The translations under genes and the position numbers were made by a program. The notes under the pieces are model-generated. The model worked only from the letters and a program-made list of their open reading frames with translations. It ran no database searches and was not told where the DNA came from. Shown here piece after piece: positions 8,740-16,711 of a stretch of 61,934 bases of DNA (position 1 is the stretch's first letter; every line of letters starts with the position of its first letter). Source of the stretch: Pseudomonadota bacterium (GTDB taxonomy: Bacteria > Pseudomonadota > Gammaproteobacteria > Burkholderiales > Rhodocyclaceae); NCBI GenBank assembly GCA_026399515.1, contig JAPLQT010000091.1, positions 1 to 61,934 of the forward strand, in the 5' to 3' direction.

Positions 8740-9662
8740 GGCGCCATGTCTATTCGTCGCAAGCGGGCGGTCAATTCAACCTCGTTGAGGCTCAGCCCCA
8801 AGGCGCGGGTCACATGGGCATTTACACTCACCATGAAGTCTGCTGGATATTGCGGCGCCGGTAACGGACTTCCCTGTAACACGGTAAGGGCAACTTTGCC
8901 TGCCTGATTCCCGATCTGCGCCGGCGTGGAATACAGCGCCAACAGCGCCCCGGCCTTGACATACGCCGGTGAAAACGCGACCACGGGCACTCGCATGCGA
9001 AAGGTGCTGAGCAGGATGTTCTGAAGGGTATTGGCGTTGTAGACAGCGGGGTCGGCCACCGCCAGCAGGACGTCCGACCCGTCGAGCAATCTCTGGAGTG
9101 ACGGATAAAGAGATTCGCCGCGCTCTACCAGGCTGCTGTCAAGGCTCAAACCCAGGTCCGTGGCTGCATTCCGGAATGCCGGTTCCTGCATTTGCGAGAC
9201 GGGTCCCAGTAGCAGGCCGATGCGCTTGCGTTCCGGAAAAGCCAGTCGCAATAGATGCAATTGACGGGTAATCGGCTGGTCCAGGAAGATCGCCGATACT
9301 GGAGAGTACTGCCGATGGCGGGTACTGATCTGCAGAAAGCTATGCCTCGTCTGCAACAAATGCAGCTGCGGCGCCTTGCTCTCCGAGTTGAGCAATATTT
9401 GTGCGGCGGCAGTCCCCAACGCAATCCAGAGGCGGGGCAATAGGCCAGCTTGCTTTCGCAATTCATCCGGAGTCAGAATCGCCAGATCGGCGGCGGAGTA
9501 TCCGCCCTGCGCCAGCTTGTCCCCCAGCGCCGAGATGACTTCATCATAGCTGGCACTGCGTTCGCTGGTAACCACGACGATGGATGGCTGCGCCGCCCGA
9601 ACCGGGGCGCAGGCAAGCAGCAGCCCCAGCAACAACCAGAATAAACGGCAAAAAAACATCAA
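8736..9662 (-). CDS. ABC_sub_bind family periplasmic protein, probable sensory partner
   Basis: A 308-residue exported protein resembling the ABC_sub_bind (PF04392) periplasmic-binding family: IVVVTSERSASYDEVISAL at the N-terminus, LWIALGTAAAQILL, IFLDQPITRQLHLLRLAFPERKRIGLLLG and the hinge-crossing segment VPVVAFSPAYVKAGALLALYS. The signal peptide (residues 1-23) could be cut at VRA-AQ; LLLAC also fits a lipobox. No ABC permease or ATPase gene is nearby. It sits between the TonB-dependent receptor (6 bases from its stop) and the sensor kinase (4-base overlap). This suggests a ligand-binding signal input rather than transport. Ligand unknown. Confidence 0.8.
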   Translation of the reverse strand: MMFFCRLFWLLLGLLLACAPVRAAQPSIVVVTSERSASYDEVISALGDKLAQGGYSAADLAILTPDELRKQAGLLPRLWIALGTAAAQILLNSESKAPQLHLLQTRHSFLQISTRHRQYSPVSAIFLDQPITRQLHLLRLAFPERKRIGLLLGPVSQMQEPAFRNAATDLGLSLDSSLVERGESLYPSLQRLLDGSDVLLAVADPAVYNANTLQNILLSTFRMRVPVVAFSPAYVKAGALLALYSTPAQIGNQAGKVALTVLQGSPLPAPQYPADFMVSVNAHVTRALGLSLNEVELTARLRRIDMAP

Positions 9663-9668
9663 TGCACT

Positions 9669-11663
9669 CTAGAACTTGAGGGTTAACGTGGCATGCGCGC
9701 GCCGCCAAAAGTAGAACGTGTTGTTGAAGTCGTTGTAAGGCGATCCGAGGTTCTGAACCACCGCGGCGATTTCCCCTTCGGTCGCACCGATTCGGAATGG
9801 CATGGCTAGCCGCACATCCGTGCGGTCCATGGCCTGCAGGAGATTGCCCGCCCGCTGCCAGCTCATCGCCCCGGCGACATGATGGATCACGCTGAGGTCG
9901 ACTCCGCCGGGGAGCTTCTGGAACAGGGCCAGCGTGCTGGCATGCTTCGGCGCGGACGTGGAGGTACCAAGATCCAGCGAATCGATGCGAATATTCGCGC
10001 GGTTGAAGATCACCTGGGTATCCCGCCAGGGACGGAATTTCACCTGACACTCGGCGCCCTGGATTGAGAAATTGTCGGCATTGACGAAGTCCTTGGCGAC
10101 TTGGGGTTTGCTCGGTTGGGTATCCAGATAATTCAGCACGCGAATGAAATTACGGATGTCTTCCTTGAAGATCCGGACATCGGCGCTCAGCCGCAGCGCC
10201 GGGATCTCCCCGAGATAACCGATTTCATGCGCGCGGATTTTCTCCGGGACAACGTTGCCACGCGCGACATAGCCTTCACCCAGCAGGATATTGTTGACGA
10301 CAAAGCGGACGTCGGCCTCCTTCTCGAACATCGAGGGCGGACGATAGGCCTGGCTGACGCCGATACGCAGCGTATGATCGGGCGCCGCATGCCAGTTCAA
10401 CATCAGGCGCGGCGCGAAGTTGGAACCCGTCAGACTGCTGCGTTCCAACATGCCGCCGGCGTTCAGCAGCAGCGTAGTCGCAAGCCGCCATTCGAGGTTG
10501 CCGAACAGGCGCGTGAAATCGGTCGTCAGCAGCGGACTGTTATAGAGCGGCGTGGAGCGCACGGCCTCGCGCCGCAATTCGCCTCCCCAGACGATGCGCA
10601 AGTCCTTTCCCAAGCGAAAGCTGTGCTGCAAAAGCAGCGCGTCATTGCTGGCGTTACCGCCGGAGTCGATGATCAGTTGCGGCGTCGGGGCGTAGACGAA
10701 GTTGTCCGTATAGGCTTCGTCGGTATGGGAGTATGTGGCCAGGAAGTCGGCGTCTTCGCTGAGGTTCCGCCGCCAGTCGGCCTGCACATACGCAGAAGCG
10801 ATGCGCCGTTCGCGCTGCGGGTTGCCCGGTCCGAAGTTGTTGCCGGTGCCCGAATACTGGTCGGAAGTGCCGACTCGCAATTCCAGCGTATCGCTGATGC
10901 CAGGCCTGAGGTCCGCCCTGAAATTGAACACGCCGATGTGGTTCTTGCCGTAAGGGCCGTTCATTTGATCGATATCGCCGATGTAATGAACATTGGTGAA
11001 GTGGTCGTAGCCGTAGATACTGGTCAGCCCGTCATCGCCACGCCGGCTCCCGCTCAGACGAAAGTTCGCCGTGTCGCTGCCCCAGCCGACTTGCACCAGG
11101 CTGTCACTGACGCCCCGTTCTCCTGCGGTCTTGCTGACACGGACGCCATGCGTCTCTCCCGGATCGCGGGTGATGATATTGATCACGCCGAGGAAGGCGC
11201 GCGCCCCATAGGCGGCTGAATTCGAGCCGCGCAACACCTCGATGCGCTCGATATCGTCGAGGGCAATCGACTGCAAACCGGCCGAGCCGACGAAGAACGC
11301 CGAATACACCGATCGGCCATCGATCAGCACCTGGATGCGGTTCGCGAAGTCGCCGAAGCCGCCGTGGTAGACCGCCAGCGGAGAACCGGATTCGAAGCTG
11401 TTGCTGACCTGGAAACCCGGCACCAGGCGCATCAGGTCGGGGACGTCACGCGCGCCGCTGAGGCGGATGGTGTCGCGGTCGATGATGGTGACCGCACCGG
11501 GAGTTTCATCCAGGGTTTGCGGCAGGCGCGACACCGAGAGGACGATAGGCATCTCACCGAAAAAGTCCTTCTCCGTGGGCAGGGTTCGTTCGTCCGCGGC
11601 AACCGCACTCAGCGTCCAGCCGAGCAAGAACATTGCGAGTCGCCCAGCGATTTTTCCTGACAT
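9669..11663 (-). CDS. TonB-dependent outer-membrane receptor
   Basis: A 664-residue outer-membrane receptor. A signal peptide (cleavage near residue 23, SAVAADERT) precedes a TonB-box-like PIVLSVSRL and a plug domain (ETPGAVTIIDRDTIRLSGARDVPDLM, then IERIEVLRGSNSAAYGARAFLGVINIIT). A long barrel ends in the terminal aromatic ...ATLTLKF. It lacks the N-terminal STN signalling domain of transducer-type receptors. The plug resembles BtuB-like or colicin I-type receptors, but the substrate cannot be read. I chose the ATG with AAAGGA about 7 bases upstream; a longer frame reaches 11879 but adds non-signal sequence. It is probably the first gene of an operon with the binding protein and kinase. Confidence 0.9.
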   Translation of the reverse strand: MSGKIAGRLAMFLLGWTLSAVAADERTLPTEKDFFGEMPIVLSVSRLPQTLDETPGAVTIIDRDTIRLSGARDVPDLMRLVPGFQVSNSFESGSPLAVYHGGFGDFANRIQVLIDGRSVYSAFFVGSAGLQSIALDDIERIEVLRGSNSAAYGARAFLGVINIITRDPGETHGVRVSKTAGERGVSDSLVQVGWGSDTANFRLSGSRRGDDGLTSIYGYDHFTNVHYIGDIDQMNGPYGKNHIGVFNFRADLRPGISDTLELRVGTSDQYSGTGNNFGPGNPQRERRIASAYVQADWRRNLSEDADFLATYSHTDEAYTDNFVYAPTPQLIIDSGGNASNDALLLQHSFRLGKDLRIVWGGELRREAVRSTPLYNSPLLTTDFTRLFGNLEWRLATTLLLNAGGMLERSSLTGSNFAPRLMLNWHAAPDHTLRIGVSQAYRPPSMFEKEADVRFVVNNILLGEGYVARGNVVPEKIRAHEIGYLGEIPALRLSADVRIFKEDIRNFIRVLNYLDTQPSKPQVAKDFVNADNFSIQGAECQVKFRPWRDTQVIFNRANIRIDSLDLGTSTSAPKHASTLALFQKLPGGVDLSVIHHVAGAMSWQRAGNLLQAMDRTDVRLAMPFRIGATEGEIAAVVQNLGSPYNDFNNTFYFWRRAHATLTLKF

Positions 11664-11893
11664 GGTTTTCCTTTCGTTTTTTGCCGATTCAAGTCCGAAG
11701 TGCATCAACGCCACGCGAGAGTTTATCCGTTTCGATAAAACCTCGTAGAGTGTTGTGCAAGGCTCCCCTTGAGTTGATGTGTCGCGATGAGGAAAAACCA
11801 CGAGCAAAGACCTGAATGGGGAATACTTAGATACCGGCACTACGCTACGGGTTTGGTGATACATTGCGCGGCGACTCAACTCGACTCGAAGTA
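11664..11893. promoter_or_regulatory. Divergent promoter region between TonB receptor and Sel1-TonB_C gene
   Basis: This 230-base spacer separates the divergent starts of the receptor operon and the Sel1-TonB_C gene and must hold both promoters. A 6-base inverted repeat (TTTATC at 11722-11727, GATAAA at 11734-11739) lies about 60 bases upstream of the receptor ATG and could be an operator. I looked for a cobalamin riboswitch B12 box or a clear Fur box and saw neither. No convincing -35/-10 pair can be assigned by eye. Confidence 0.35.
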
Positions 11894-12916
11894 ATGTCCA
11901 TGCTCCTATCCAATCGACCGGCTGCCTGGATCACAGCGCTGGTTCTGGCGTTGCCATTTCATGGCGCCAATGCAGATGTCGAAGCCGGCGTTGCCGCCTA
12001 CAAGCGCGGTGATTTTGCCTTCGCATTCGCGGAATTCAGCGCCGCTGCCAGGCAAAACGATCCCTTGGCCCTGAACATCCTCGGCATCATGTATGCGGAT
12101 GGCGTCGGCGTCGAGCGCAATGACAAGATGGCGGTGGACTGGTTCTTCAAGGCACAGACGCTGGGGTCTTTGGAAGCGGGGGCAAACCTGGGGCGCATGT
12201 ATGCCGATGGCCGTGGCGTACCCCAGAGCAATACCGAGGCGCTGACCCATTATCGAGGCTCGGCACTGGGCGGCTATCTACCCGCGATGAAACGGTTGGC
12301 TGAAATCTATGAAAGGGGCGAACTGGGTGTGACCCCCGATCCGGCGCTGGCCCTGGAGTGGCGTGCCCGTCTGCTGGGAACCCAGACCGGATTCAGGTAC
12401 TTGCGCCCGGCACCCGTAGAACCGGTTCCGCCGCCGGAAAAGCCGCATGAGCGCGAGAGCGAAGGAAAGGCATGGCCGCTGGCGTCTGTTTCCAAGGCGC
12501 TCAAGCCAACGGGCAAGGACGCACCAGCTCAGGAAAATGCCGACAAGAAATTCGAAAAGCTCGTCATGAAGCAACTCGAGAAATATCGCCAACGCGAGCG
12601 CACGCTACAGCTTGCGTCAACCGATACCACACCGGCACTCGCCGCCTACCTCAAGGAATTTCGAGCCAAGCTCAGGAATCGGTTGGAGAGCGCGTTCCCG
12701 GCATCGAAGCCGCCGACGACGATGATAGTCTCCTTGTCGATCCTCAGGGACGGGACCGTGAGAGGCGTCGAATTGGACCAGGGTTCGGGAAACCCGAAAC
12801 TTGACCGAAAAGTCCTGACATCGTTGACCCAGCTCGGCCACTTGCCCGCTCTGCCCCTTGCCATCAGTGAGACCGTGGATGTACTCGGGGTGACGGTCAG
12901 GCTGCCGATTGAATGA
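11894..12916 (+). CDS. Exported Sel1-repeat protein with a C-terminal TonB-like domain
   Basis: A 340-residue protein with a signal peptide (residues 1-27, cleavage near GANA-DV). At least two Sel1-like repeats follow (ALNILGIMYADGVGVERND..., then AGANLGRMYADGRGVPQSN). After a charged Pro/Lys linker comes a TonB/TolA C-terminal fold (LRNRLESAFPASKPPTTMIVSLSILRDGTVRGVELDQGSGNPKLDRKVL is split by the linker; residues about 250-340). No stable N-terminal membrane anchor is evident, unlike true TonB. It is divergent from the TonB-dependent receptor, which suggests a dedicated periplasmic partner. TonB_C domains also occur in proteins unrelated to energy transfer. The start is the ATG giving MSMLLSNRP; an earlier ATG exists at 11864. 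Confidence 0.75.
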   Translation: MSMLLSNRPAAWITALVLALPFHGANADVEAGVAAYKRGDFAFAFAEFSAAARQNDPLALNILGIMYADGVGVERNDKMAVDWFFKAQTLGSLEAGANLGRMYADGRGVPQSNTEALTHYRGSALGGYLPAMKRLAEIYERGELGVTPDPALALEWRARLLGTQTGFRYLRPAPVEPVPPPEKPHERESEGKAWPLASVSKALKPTGKDAPAQENADKKFEKLVMKQLEKYRQRERTLQLASTDTTPALAAYLKEFRAKLRNRLESAFPASKPPTTMIVSLSILRDGTVRGVELDQGSGNPKLDRKVLTSLTQLGHLPALPLAISETVDVLGVTVRLPIE

Positions 12917-12984
12917 TCGACGAATGGTCGGGTAAGGCCGTATCCCCGGATCAAGGAATAGCGACTCTCGATCGGCGATCCAGG

Positions 12985-13689
12985 TCAGTTGCCGGCGCCG
13001 CGCCCGACAGCAATTTCCAGCCGCTGCTTTTCGGCAAGAATCTTGTTTGCATACCCATGGTCCTGGTCATCCAGGGCACCGGCGAAATGTTGCAGACCAA
13101 GGATCAGGCCGCCCATGCGTCGGATCGAATCCCTGAGAACCTCCGCACCGACCTGGACGTTGATCTCCGGATCGAAAATCGTCAGCGTGCCCCCGCCCTC
13201 GGGGATCTTGTCCTGGTGCCAATGGGGCACGACTTGCATGAGACCCTGCGCGCCGACTACGCTTTCGGCGTATGGATTGAACTTCGACTCGATGGCGATG
13301 ACTGCGATGATGAGCAGCGGATCCAGATTCATCCGCCGACCTGTTGCCTGTGCCGCGCGGAAGACTGGGGCTAGCGCATCGGCGGAAACACGATAGCGCT
13401 TGGAGACGAAGTCCAGAGCACCGCGCATTTCCGGTGTCAGAGTTGCGGCTGGTCTTTCAATAGCCGCAAGATCGGCTTCTTGCCGGCCGACGTCCGCCAT
13501 GGCCACCTCGGTTCGCACGGAGGCAATCCGTGACATCATGGATTTCACCGCAGGCGGATTTCCGGCCAGCAGCGCGGCAAGTACCATGCTCATTATCAGG
13601 GCCGCTATCGTCTGGCCGCCATGGGTGAAATTCAGGACGAGGCTGGTCTTGCGCAGCATCCATTTTCGCAACTGAATTGCTTCATTCAT
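12985..13689 (-). CDS. Lytic transglycosylase, SLT domain
   Basis: A 234-residue lytic transglycosylase that cleaves peptidoglycan glycan strands in the periplasm. A hydrophobic segment near residues 28-45 (GGQTIAALIMSMVLAALLAG) anchors or exports it. The SLT domain occupies roughly residues 105-225: LDPLLIIAVIAIESKFNPYA holds the catalytic glutamate (AIES), followed by GAQGLMQV and a typical AEVLRDSIRRMGG...LQHFAG helical tail. The ATG at 13689 has a strong AAGGAG 6 bases upstream. A longer frame to 13836 looks spurious. It is monocistronic by layout, convergent with the Sel1-TonB_C gene. Confidence 0.85.
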   Translation of the reverse strand: MNEAIQLRKWMLRKTSLVLNFTHGGQTIAALIMSMVLAALLAGNPPAVKSMMSRIASVRTEVAMADVGRQEADLAAIERPAATLTPEMRGALDFVSKRYRVSADALAPVFRAAQATGRRMNLDPLLIIAVIAIESKFNPYAESVVGAQGLMQVVPHWHQDKIPEGGGTLTIFDPEINVQVGAEVLRDSIRRMGGLILGLQHFAGALDDQDHGYANKILAEKQRLEIAVGRGAGN

Positions 13690-14265
13690 GTGATCTCCTT
13701 CGCGGTAGTCTTCAGCTGCGAGGGGGTTATGGGCACCGGACCTCGTTGGATCAACGCAGGCCCGGCATATTTGACCGCTAGGTGCAACCCTGTTCCCGGT
13801 TCTCGAATCAATCGAGCCCGGAGGTTTGGTCAGCAAGTTCAGGCAGTGGTCAAAAGCGGGGTGCCGCGGAAGTTGTTGCAGCGCAGCACGTCGCCATTAT
13901 AGGCAAGAATGGCCCGGAGTCAAGCAAAATTTGTGCGGCGCACCAATGCGCTCCGGAACGTGGTTTGGCTGAGATTGCCGACTTCGGCAGACGGTAACTA
14001 AGACGCCGCATATAGCGGCGTCTTGTTGCGGCGCATGTCGCGCCGATTTCCGGGTATCCCGGGGTCTATCACTTATAGAGAATCACGCACTTTTTTCATT
14101 CTCGATAATCGCTCCCCCATTAGGTTAGCAATACCAACTCCAATTATTTTTATACGCTTGATTCAGGTTGAAAGCAACAGCGTCGGTGATTTGGATTTTT
14201 CCGAGACTCCACTCGGCGACATCGTAATCTCGCGGAATTTTCTGACCGGCGAAGCTATCGTGCGA
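13690..14265. other. Intergenic stretch without a supported gene
   Basis: About 575 bases between the transglycosylase start and the end of the ferritin-like gene. Besides one perfect inverted repeat (listed separately) I see no gene. An open frame from 14023 overlaps the ferritin-like gene end and shows no family features or ribosome-binding site. The 14060-14230 part is clearly more AT-rich than its surroundings. Confidence 0.4.
14000..14024. terminator. Perfect 10-bp inverted repeat, terminator-like
   Basis: AAGACGCCGC and GCGGCGTCTT flank a 5-base ATATA loop, giving a strong GC-rich hairpin usable from either strand. Only short T stretches follow (TTGTT on the plus strand), so it is an imperfect intrinsic terminator. 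It lies downstream of the leftward ferritin-like gene, by about 240 bases. Confidence 0.4.
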
Positions 14266-14727
14266 CTATTTTCTCAGGATCGGCTTCCACGCCATGAAAC
14301 GTTCTAGCGCCGTCACATGCTCGCGTTCTTCTCCTGCGATCTCTTCCGCGAGAGCCTTCACTTGTGGATCGGTGGCTGCATTGCCTATGGAAACGTAAAA
14401 ATCCACTCCTCTGCGTTCTGCTCCAAGCGCCAAACCGATGGCGGCTTCAAGGTCAAGGATCTCGTCATCGGAGACCGAGCCCAGGGATTCAGCCGCAACG
14501 TTGTCAGGCCAGCGAAACTCCAGCGCCGGCATTTCCGACAAGTCGTTGAATCCTGCACGACGCATCGCTTCTTGATAATGCAAATGGGAGTATTCACCCA
14601 TTTGCCTGAAAAACGCCGCGGCCTCTACGTTCTTCAGCATATCCATGGCGCTGGCTGCTTTTCGGTATGCCTTTTCAGCCTCAAGCTCAAGCCTGACCGC
14701 GTGTGCCAGAAATGTAATCATGTCCAT
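14266..14727 (-). CDS. Ferritin-like (rubrerythrin-type) diiron protein
   Basis: A 153-residue four-helix ferritin-like protein. Helix motifs carry candidate metal ligands: LELEAEKAYRKAA (about 12-24), RQMGEYSHLHYQEA (about 41-54), GLALGAERRGVDFY and EEREHVTALERF (about 132-143). The ExxH-type pair EYSHLH and the C-terminal EREH fit a diiron site. There is no rubredoxin-like C-terminal domain, so it is a stand-alone erythrin-like domain, a family tied to peroxide and iron handling. I chose the ATG with GGGGAG 9 bases upstream; the frame extends to 14877 without matching sequence. Confidence 0.75.
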   Translation of the reverse strand: MDMITFLAHAVRLELEAEKAYRKAASAMDMLKNVEAAAFFRQMGEYSHLHYQEAMRRAGFNDLSEMPALEFRWPDNVAAESLGSVSDDEILDLEAAIGLALGAERRGVDFYVSIGNAATDPQVKALAEEIAGEEREHVTALERFMAWKPILRK

Positions 14728-14879
14728 GGAATGTATCTCCCCGCAGTCGTCATATGTTGATGCCATGTCGCGGCACATACAATACTCGTTGCAGCGGCTT
14801 GCGCCAAATTCCGGCTCAACCGGCAGGAAGATTATGCGTCGTTGCCGGGAAGTAGGGGTGTATGGCCCCAAAGACAAGG

Positions 14880-14896
14880 CCCTTCACCGAGAAGGG
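14880..14896 (-). terminator. Weak hairpin after tRNA-Asp
   Basis: CCCTTC and GAAGGG form a 6-bp stem with a 5-base loop just beyond the tRNA-Asp 3' end on the transcribed strand. It is followed by CCTTGTCTTT, a poor but T-containing tail. It may end the tRNA transcript. Confidence 0.4.
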
Positions 14897-14907
14897 TCCA
14901 GATTTGT

Positions 14908-14984
14908 TGGCGGAGTGGACGGGACTCGAACCCGCGACCCCCGGCGTGACAGGCCGGTATTCTAACCAACTGAACTACCACTCC
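14908..14984 (-). tRNA. tRNA-Asp (GTC)
   Basis: Read on the minus strand, the sequence folds as a 77-base tRNA: GGAGTGG acceptor arm, GTTCAGTTGGTTAGAA D-arm, anticodon loop CTGTCAC with GTC, and GGTTCGAGTC T-arm. The CCA end is encoded. It is the last of three tRNAs in a leftward cluster (Ala, Glu, Asp). Confidence 0.97.
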
Positions 14985-15013
14985 AGATTCCAGACTTCAG
15001 ATGCTCGTTGCTT

Positions 15014-15047
15014 GAAACAAAAGGGGCTGCCCTGTTCCGGCAACCCC
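15014..15047 (-). terminator. Intrinsic terminator between tRNA-Glu and tRNA-Asp
   Basis: On the minus strand GGGGTTGCC pairs with GGCAGCCCC (9 bp with one G-U) around a 7-base loop, followed at once by TTTTGTTTC. This is a textbook rho-independent terminator just downstream of tRNA-Glu. tRNA-Asp therefore either has its own promoter or relies on readthrough. Confidence 0.65.
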
Positions 15048-15056
15048 CAATGAATC

Positions 15057-15132
15057 TGGCGACCCCACCGGGATTCGAACCCGGGTTCATACCGTGAAAG
15101 GGTATTGTCCTAGGCCTCTAGACGATAGGGTC
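15057..15132 (-). tRNA. tRNA-Glu (TTC)
   Basis: A 76-base tRNA on the minus strand: GACCCTA-type acceptor arm, TCGTCTAGAGGCCTAGGACA D-arm, anticodon loop CTTTCAC with TTC, GGGTTCGAATCC T-arm and encoded CCA. The layout matches proteobacterial tRNA-Glu. A strong terminator hairpin follows. Confidence 0.97.
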
Positions 15133-15150
15133 AATACTAAACAAATAACT

Positions 15151-15226
<76 letters not shown>

Positions 15227-15282
15227 ACAAGAGAGGCCGAAGTAAGCCTCAAATCGGTGTAAAGCGCTTTGGAATAAACTTT

Positions 15283-16704
15283 TCACAGCAGCTTGCCGGG
15301 GTTCATCAAACCCCGCGGATCCAGCGCCAGCTTTACGGCCCGCATCATATCCATCTCGACCGCACTCTTGTAACGGCGTATTTCCACGCGTTTCAATTGC
15401 CCCAGACCATGCTCGGCGGAGATGCTGCCACCGAGGCGATGCACCAGGTCATGCACGATGAGGTTGATGGCTTCCGTGTCGGCGATGAAGGCCGGATTCT
15501 CCTGCACTGCGGGCTTGGAAAGGTTGTAGTGCAAATTGCCGTCGCCGATGTGGCCGAAGCAGACGATGCGCACACCGGCGTAAGCTTCCTTGAGCGCGGC
15601 ATCGGCCAGGGCGATGAACTCGGCGATATTCGATATGGGAAGAGAGATGTCGTGCTTGATGCTGATGCCTTCGATCTTCTGCGATTCGGAAATATTTTCG
15701 CGCAAATTCCACAGCGCCCCGGCCTGGGTCTCGTTCTGCGCAATCGCCGCATCGATCACGGTGCCGCTTTCGATCTCGTCGGCAAGTATCATTTCCAGCA
15801 TCTCTCCGAGCTTCGCCGCCGCATCGCTATCCGTGAGTTCCACCAGCACCTGCCAGTCATGCCACTCAGCCAGCGGATCGCGCGCCGAGGGAATATGCGC
15901 CAGCACCAGATCCAGCGCCGGCCGTCCGACGATCTCGAAAGCGCTCACCCGCTCGCCGCAGCGCTCGCGCAAGCGTCCGAGCAGCGCCACGGCGGCAGCC
16001 GGGTCGCGCAGCGCCGCCCAGGCCGTGGCGCTGGCGCGCGGCAGTGGGAAAAGCTTGAGCACGGCGGCGGTGATCAGGCCCAGCGTGCCTTCCGCGCCGA
16101 TAAACAGATGCTTCAGATCGTAGCCGGTATTGTCCTTGCGCAAGCCGCGCAGGCCGTTCCAGATTCTTCCGTCGGCCAACACTACTTCCAGTCCCAGGGT
16201 CAGTTCGCGCATATTGCCGTAGCGCAGGACCTGCACCCCGCCGGCATTGGTCGACAGGTTGCCGCCTATGGTCGCCGAGCCTTCGGCGGCCAGCGACAGC
16301 GGGAATAGTCGACCGTCGGCCGCCGCGGCTTCCTGAACCTGTTGCAGGATGCAGCCGGCGTCAACCGTGATGGTATTGTTGTCCAGATCAATGGCGCGGA
16401 TGCGGTTCATGCGAACCAGGCTCACCACCACCTCGCCGCGCGGATGGCTGGCCGGCGCGCAAGGCGTGGCGCCGCCCACCAGCCCGGTGTTGCCGCCCTG
16501 CGGCACGATGGCGACGCCGGCGGCTACGCATGCCGCGACGACTTGCGCCACTTCCGCGCCGCTGCCCGGCCGCACCACGCAGATCGCCTGGCCGCTGTAG
16601 CGGCCTCGCCAATCGGTGAGGAATGGCGCGGTATCCGAGGCATCGCTCAGCACGTTGGTCCTGCCGACGATGGCTGCGAGCGCGTCGATCAGGGCATTAT
16701 TCAT
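15283..16704 (-). CDS. FAD-binding oxidoreductase, GlcD / D-2-hydroxyacid dehydrogenase type
   Basis: A 473-residue flavoenzyme of the FAD_binding_4 plus FAD-oxidase C-terminal family, which oxidises D-2-hydroxy acids such as D-lactate, glycolate or D-2-hydroxyglutarate. The N-terminal PCMH fold shows CVVRPGSGAEVAQVV, VPQGGNTGLVGGATP and GNLSTNAGGVQVLRYGN. The C-terminal cap has VCFGHIGDGNLHYN and EHGLGQLKR. A stand-alone enzyme of this length with IGDGNLHYN fits D-2-hydroxyglutarate dehydrogenase-like proteins rather than multi-subunit GlcDEF, since no glcE or glcF is adjacent. The exact substrate cannot be read. The patatin gene ends 7 bases upstream on the same strand. Confidence 0.85.
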   Translation of the reverse strand: MNNALIDALAAIVGRTNVLSDASDTAPFLTDWRGRYSGQAICVVRPGSGAEVAQVVAACVAAGVAIVPQGGNTGLVGGATPCAPASHPRGEVVVSLVRMNRIRAIDLDNNTITVDAGCILQQVQEAAAADGRLFPLSLAAEGSATIGGNLSTNAGGVQVLRYGNMRELTLGLEVVLADGRIWNGLRGLRKDNTGYDLKHLFIGAEGTLGLITAAVLKLFPLPRASATAWAALRDPAAAVALLGRLRERCGERVSAFEIVGRPALDLVLAHIPSARDPLAEWHDWQVLVELTDSDAAAKLGEMLEMILADEIESGTVIDAAIAQNETQAGALWNLRENISESQKIEGISIKHDISLPISNIAEFIALADAALKEAYAGVRIVCFGHIGDGNLHYNLSKPAVQENPAFIADTEAINLIVHDLVHRLGGSISAEHGLGQLKRVEIRRYKSAVEMDMMRAVKLALDPRGLMNPGKLL

Positions 16705-16711
16705 GGTGCAT

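Noticed and set aside
9669-11663. TonB receptor as a transducer working with an ECF sigma and anti-sigma factor
   Set aside because: No STN domain at the N-terminus and no FecI/FecR-type genes nearby.
11664-11893. Cobalamin riboswitch or Fur box ahead of the TonB receptor
   Set aside because: The B12-box pattern and a convincing 19-bp Fur palindrome are not seen in either orientation.
14023-14307. Possible 94-codon gene in the AT-rich spacer before the ferritin-like gene
   Set aside because: Overlaps the ferritin-like coding end, lacks a ribosome-binding site and has no recognisable sequence.
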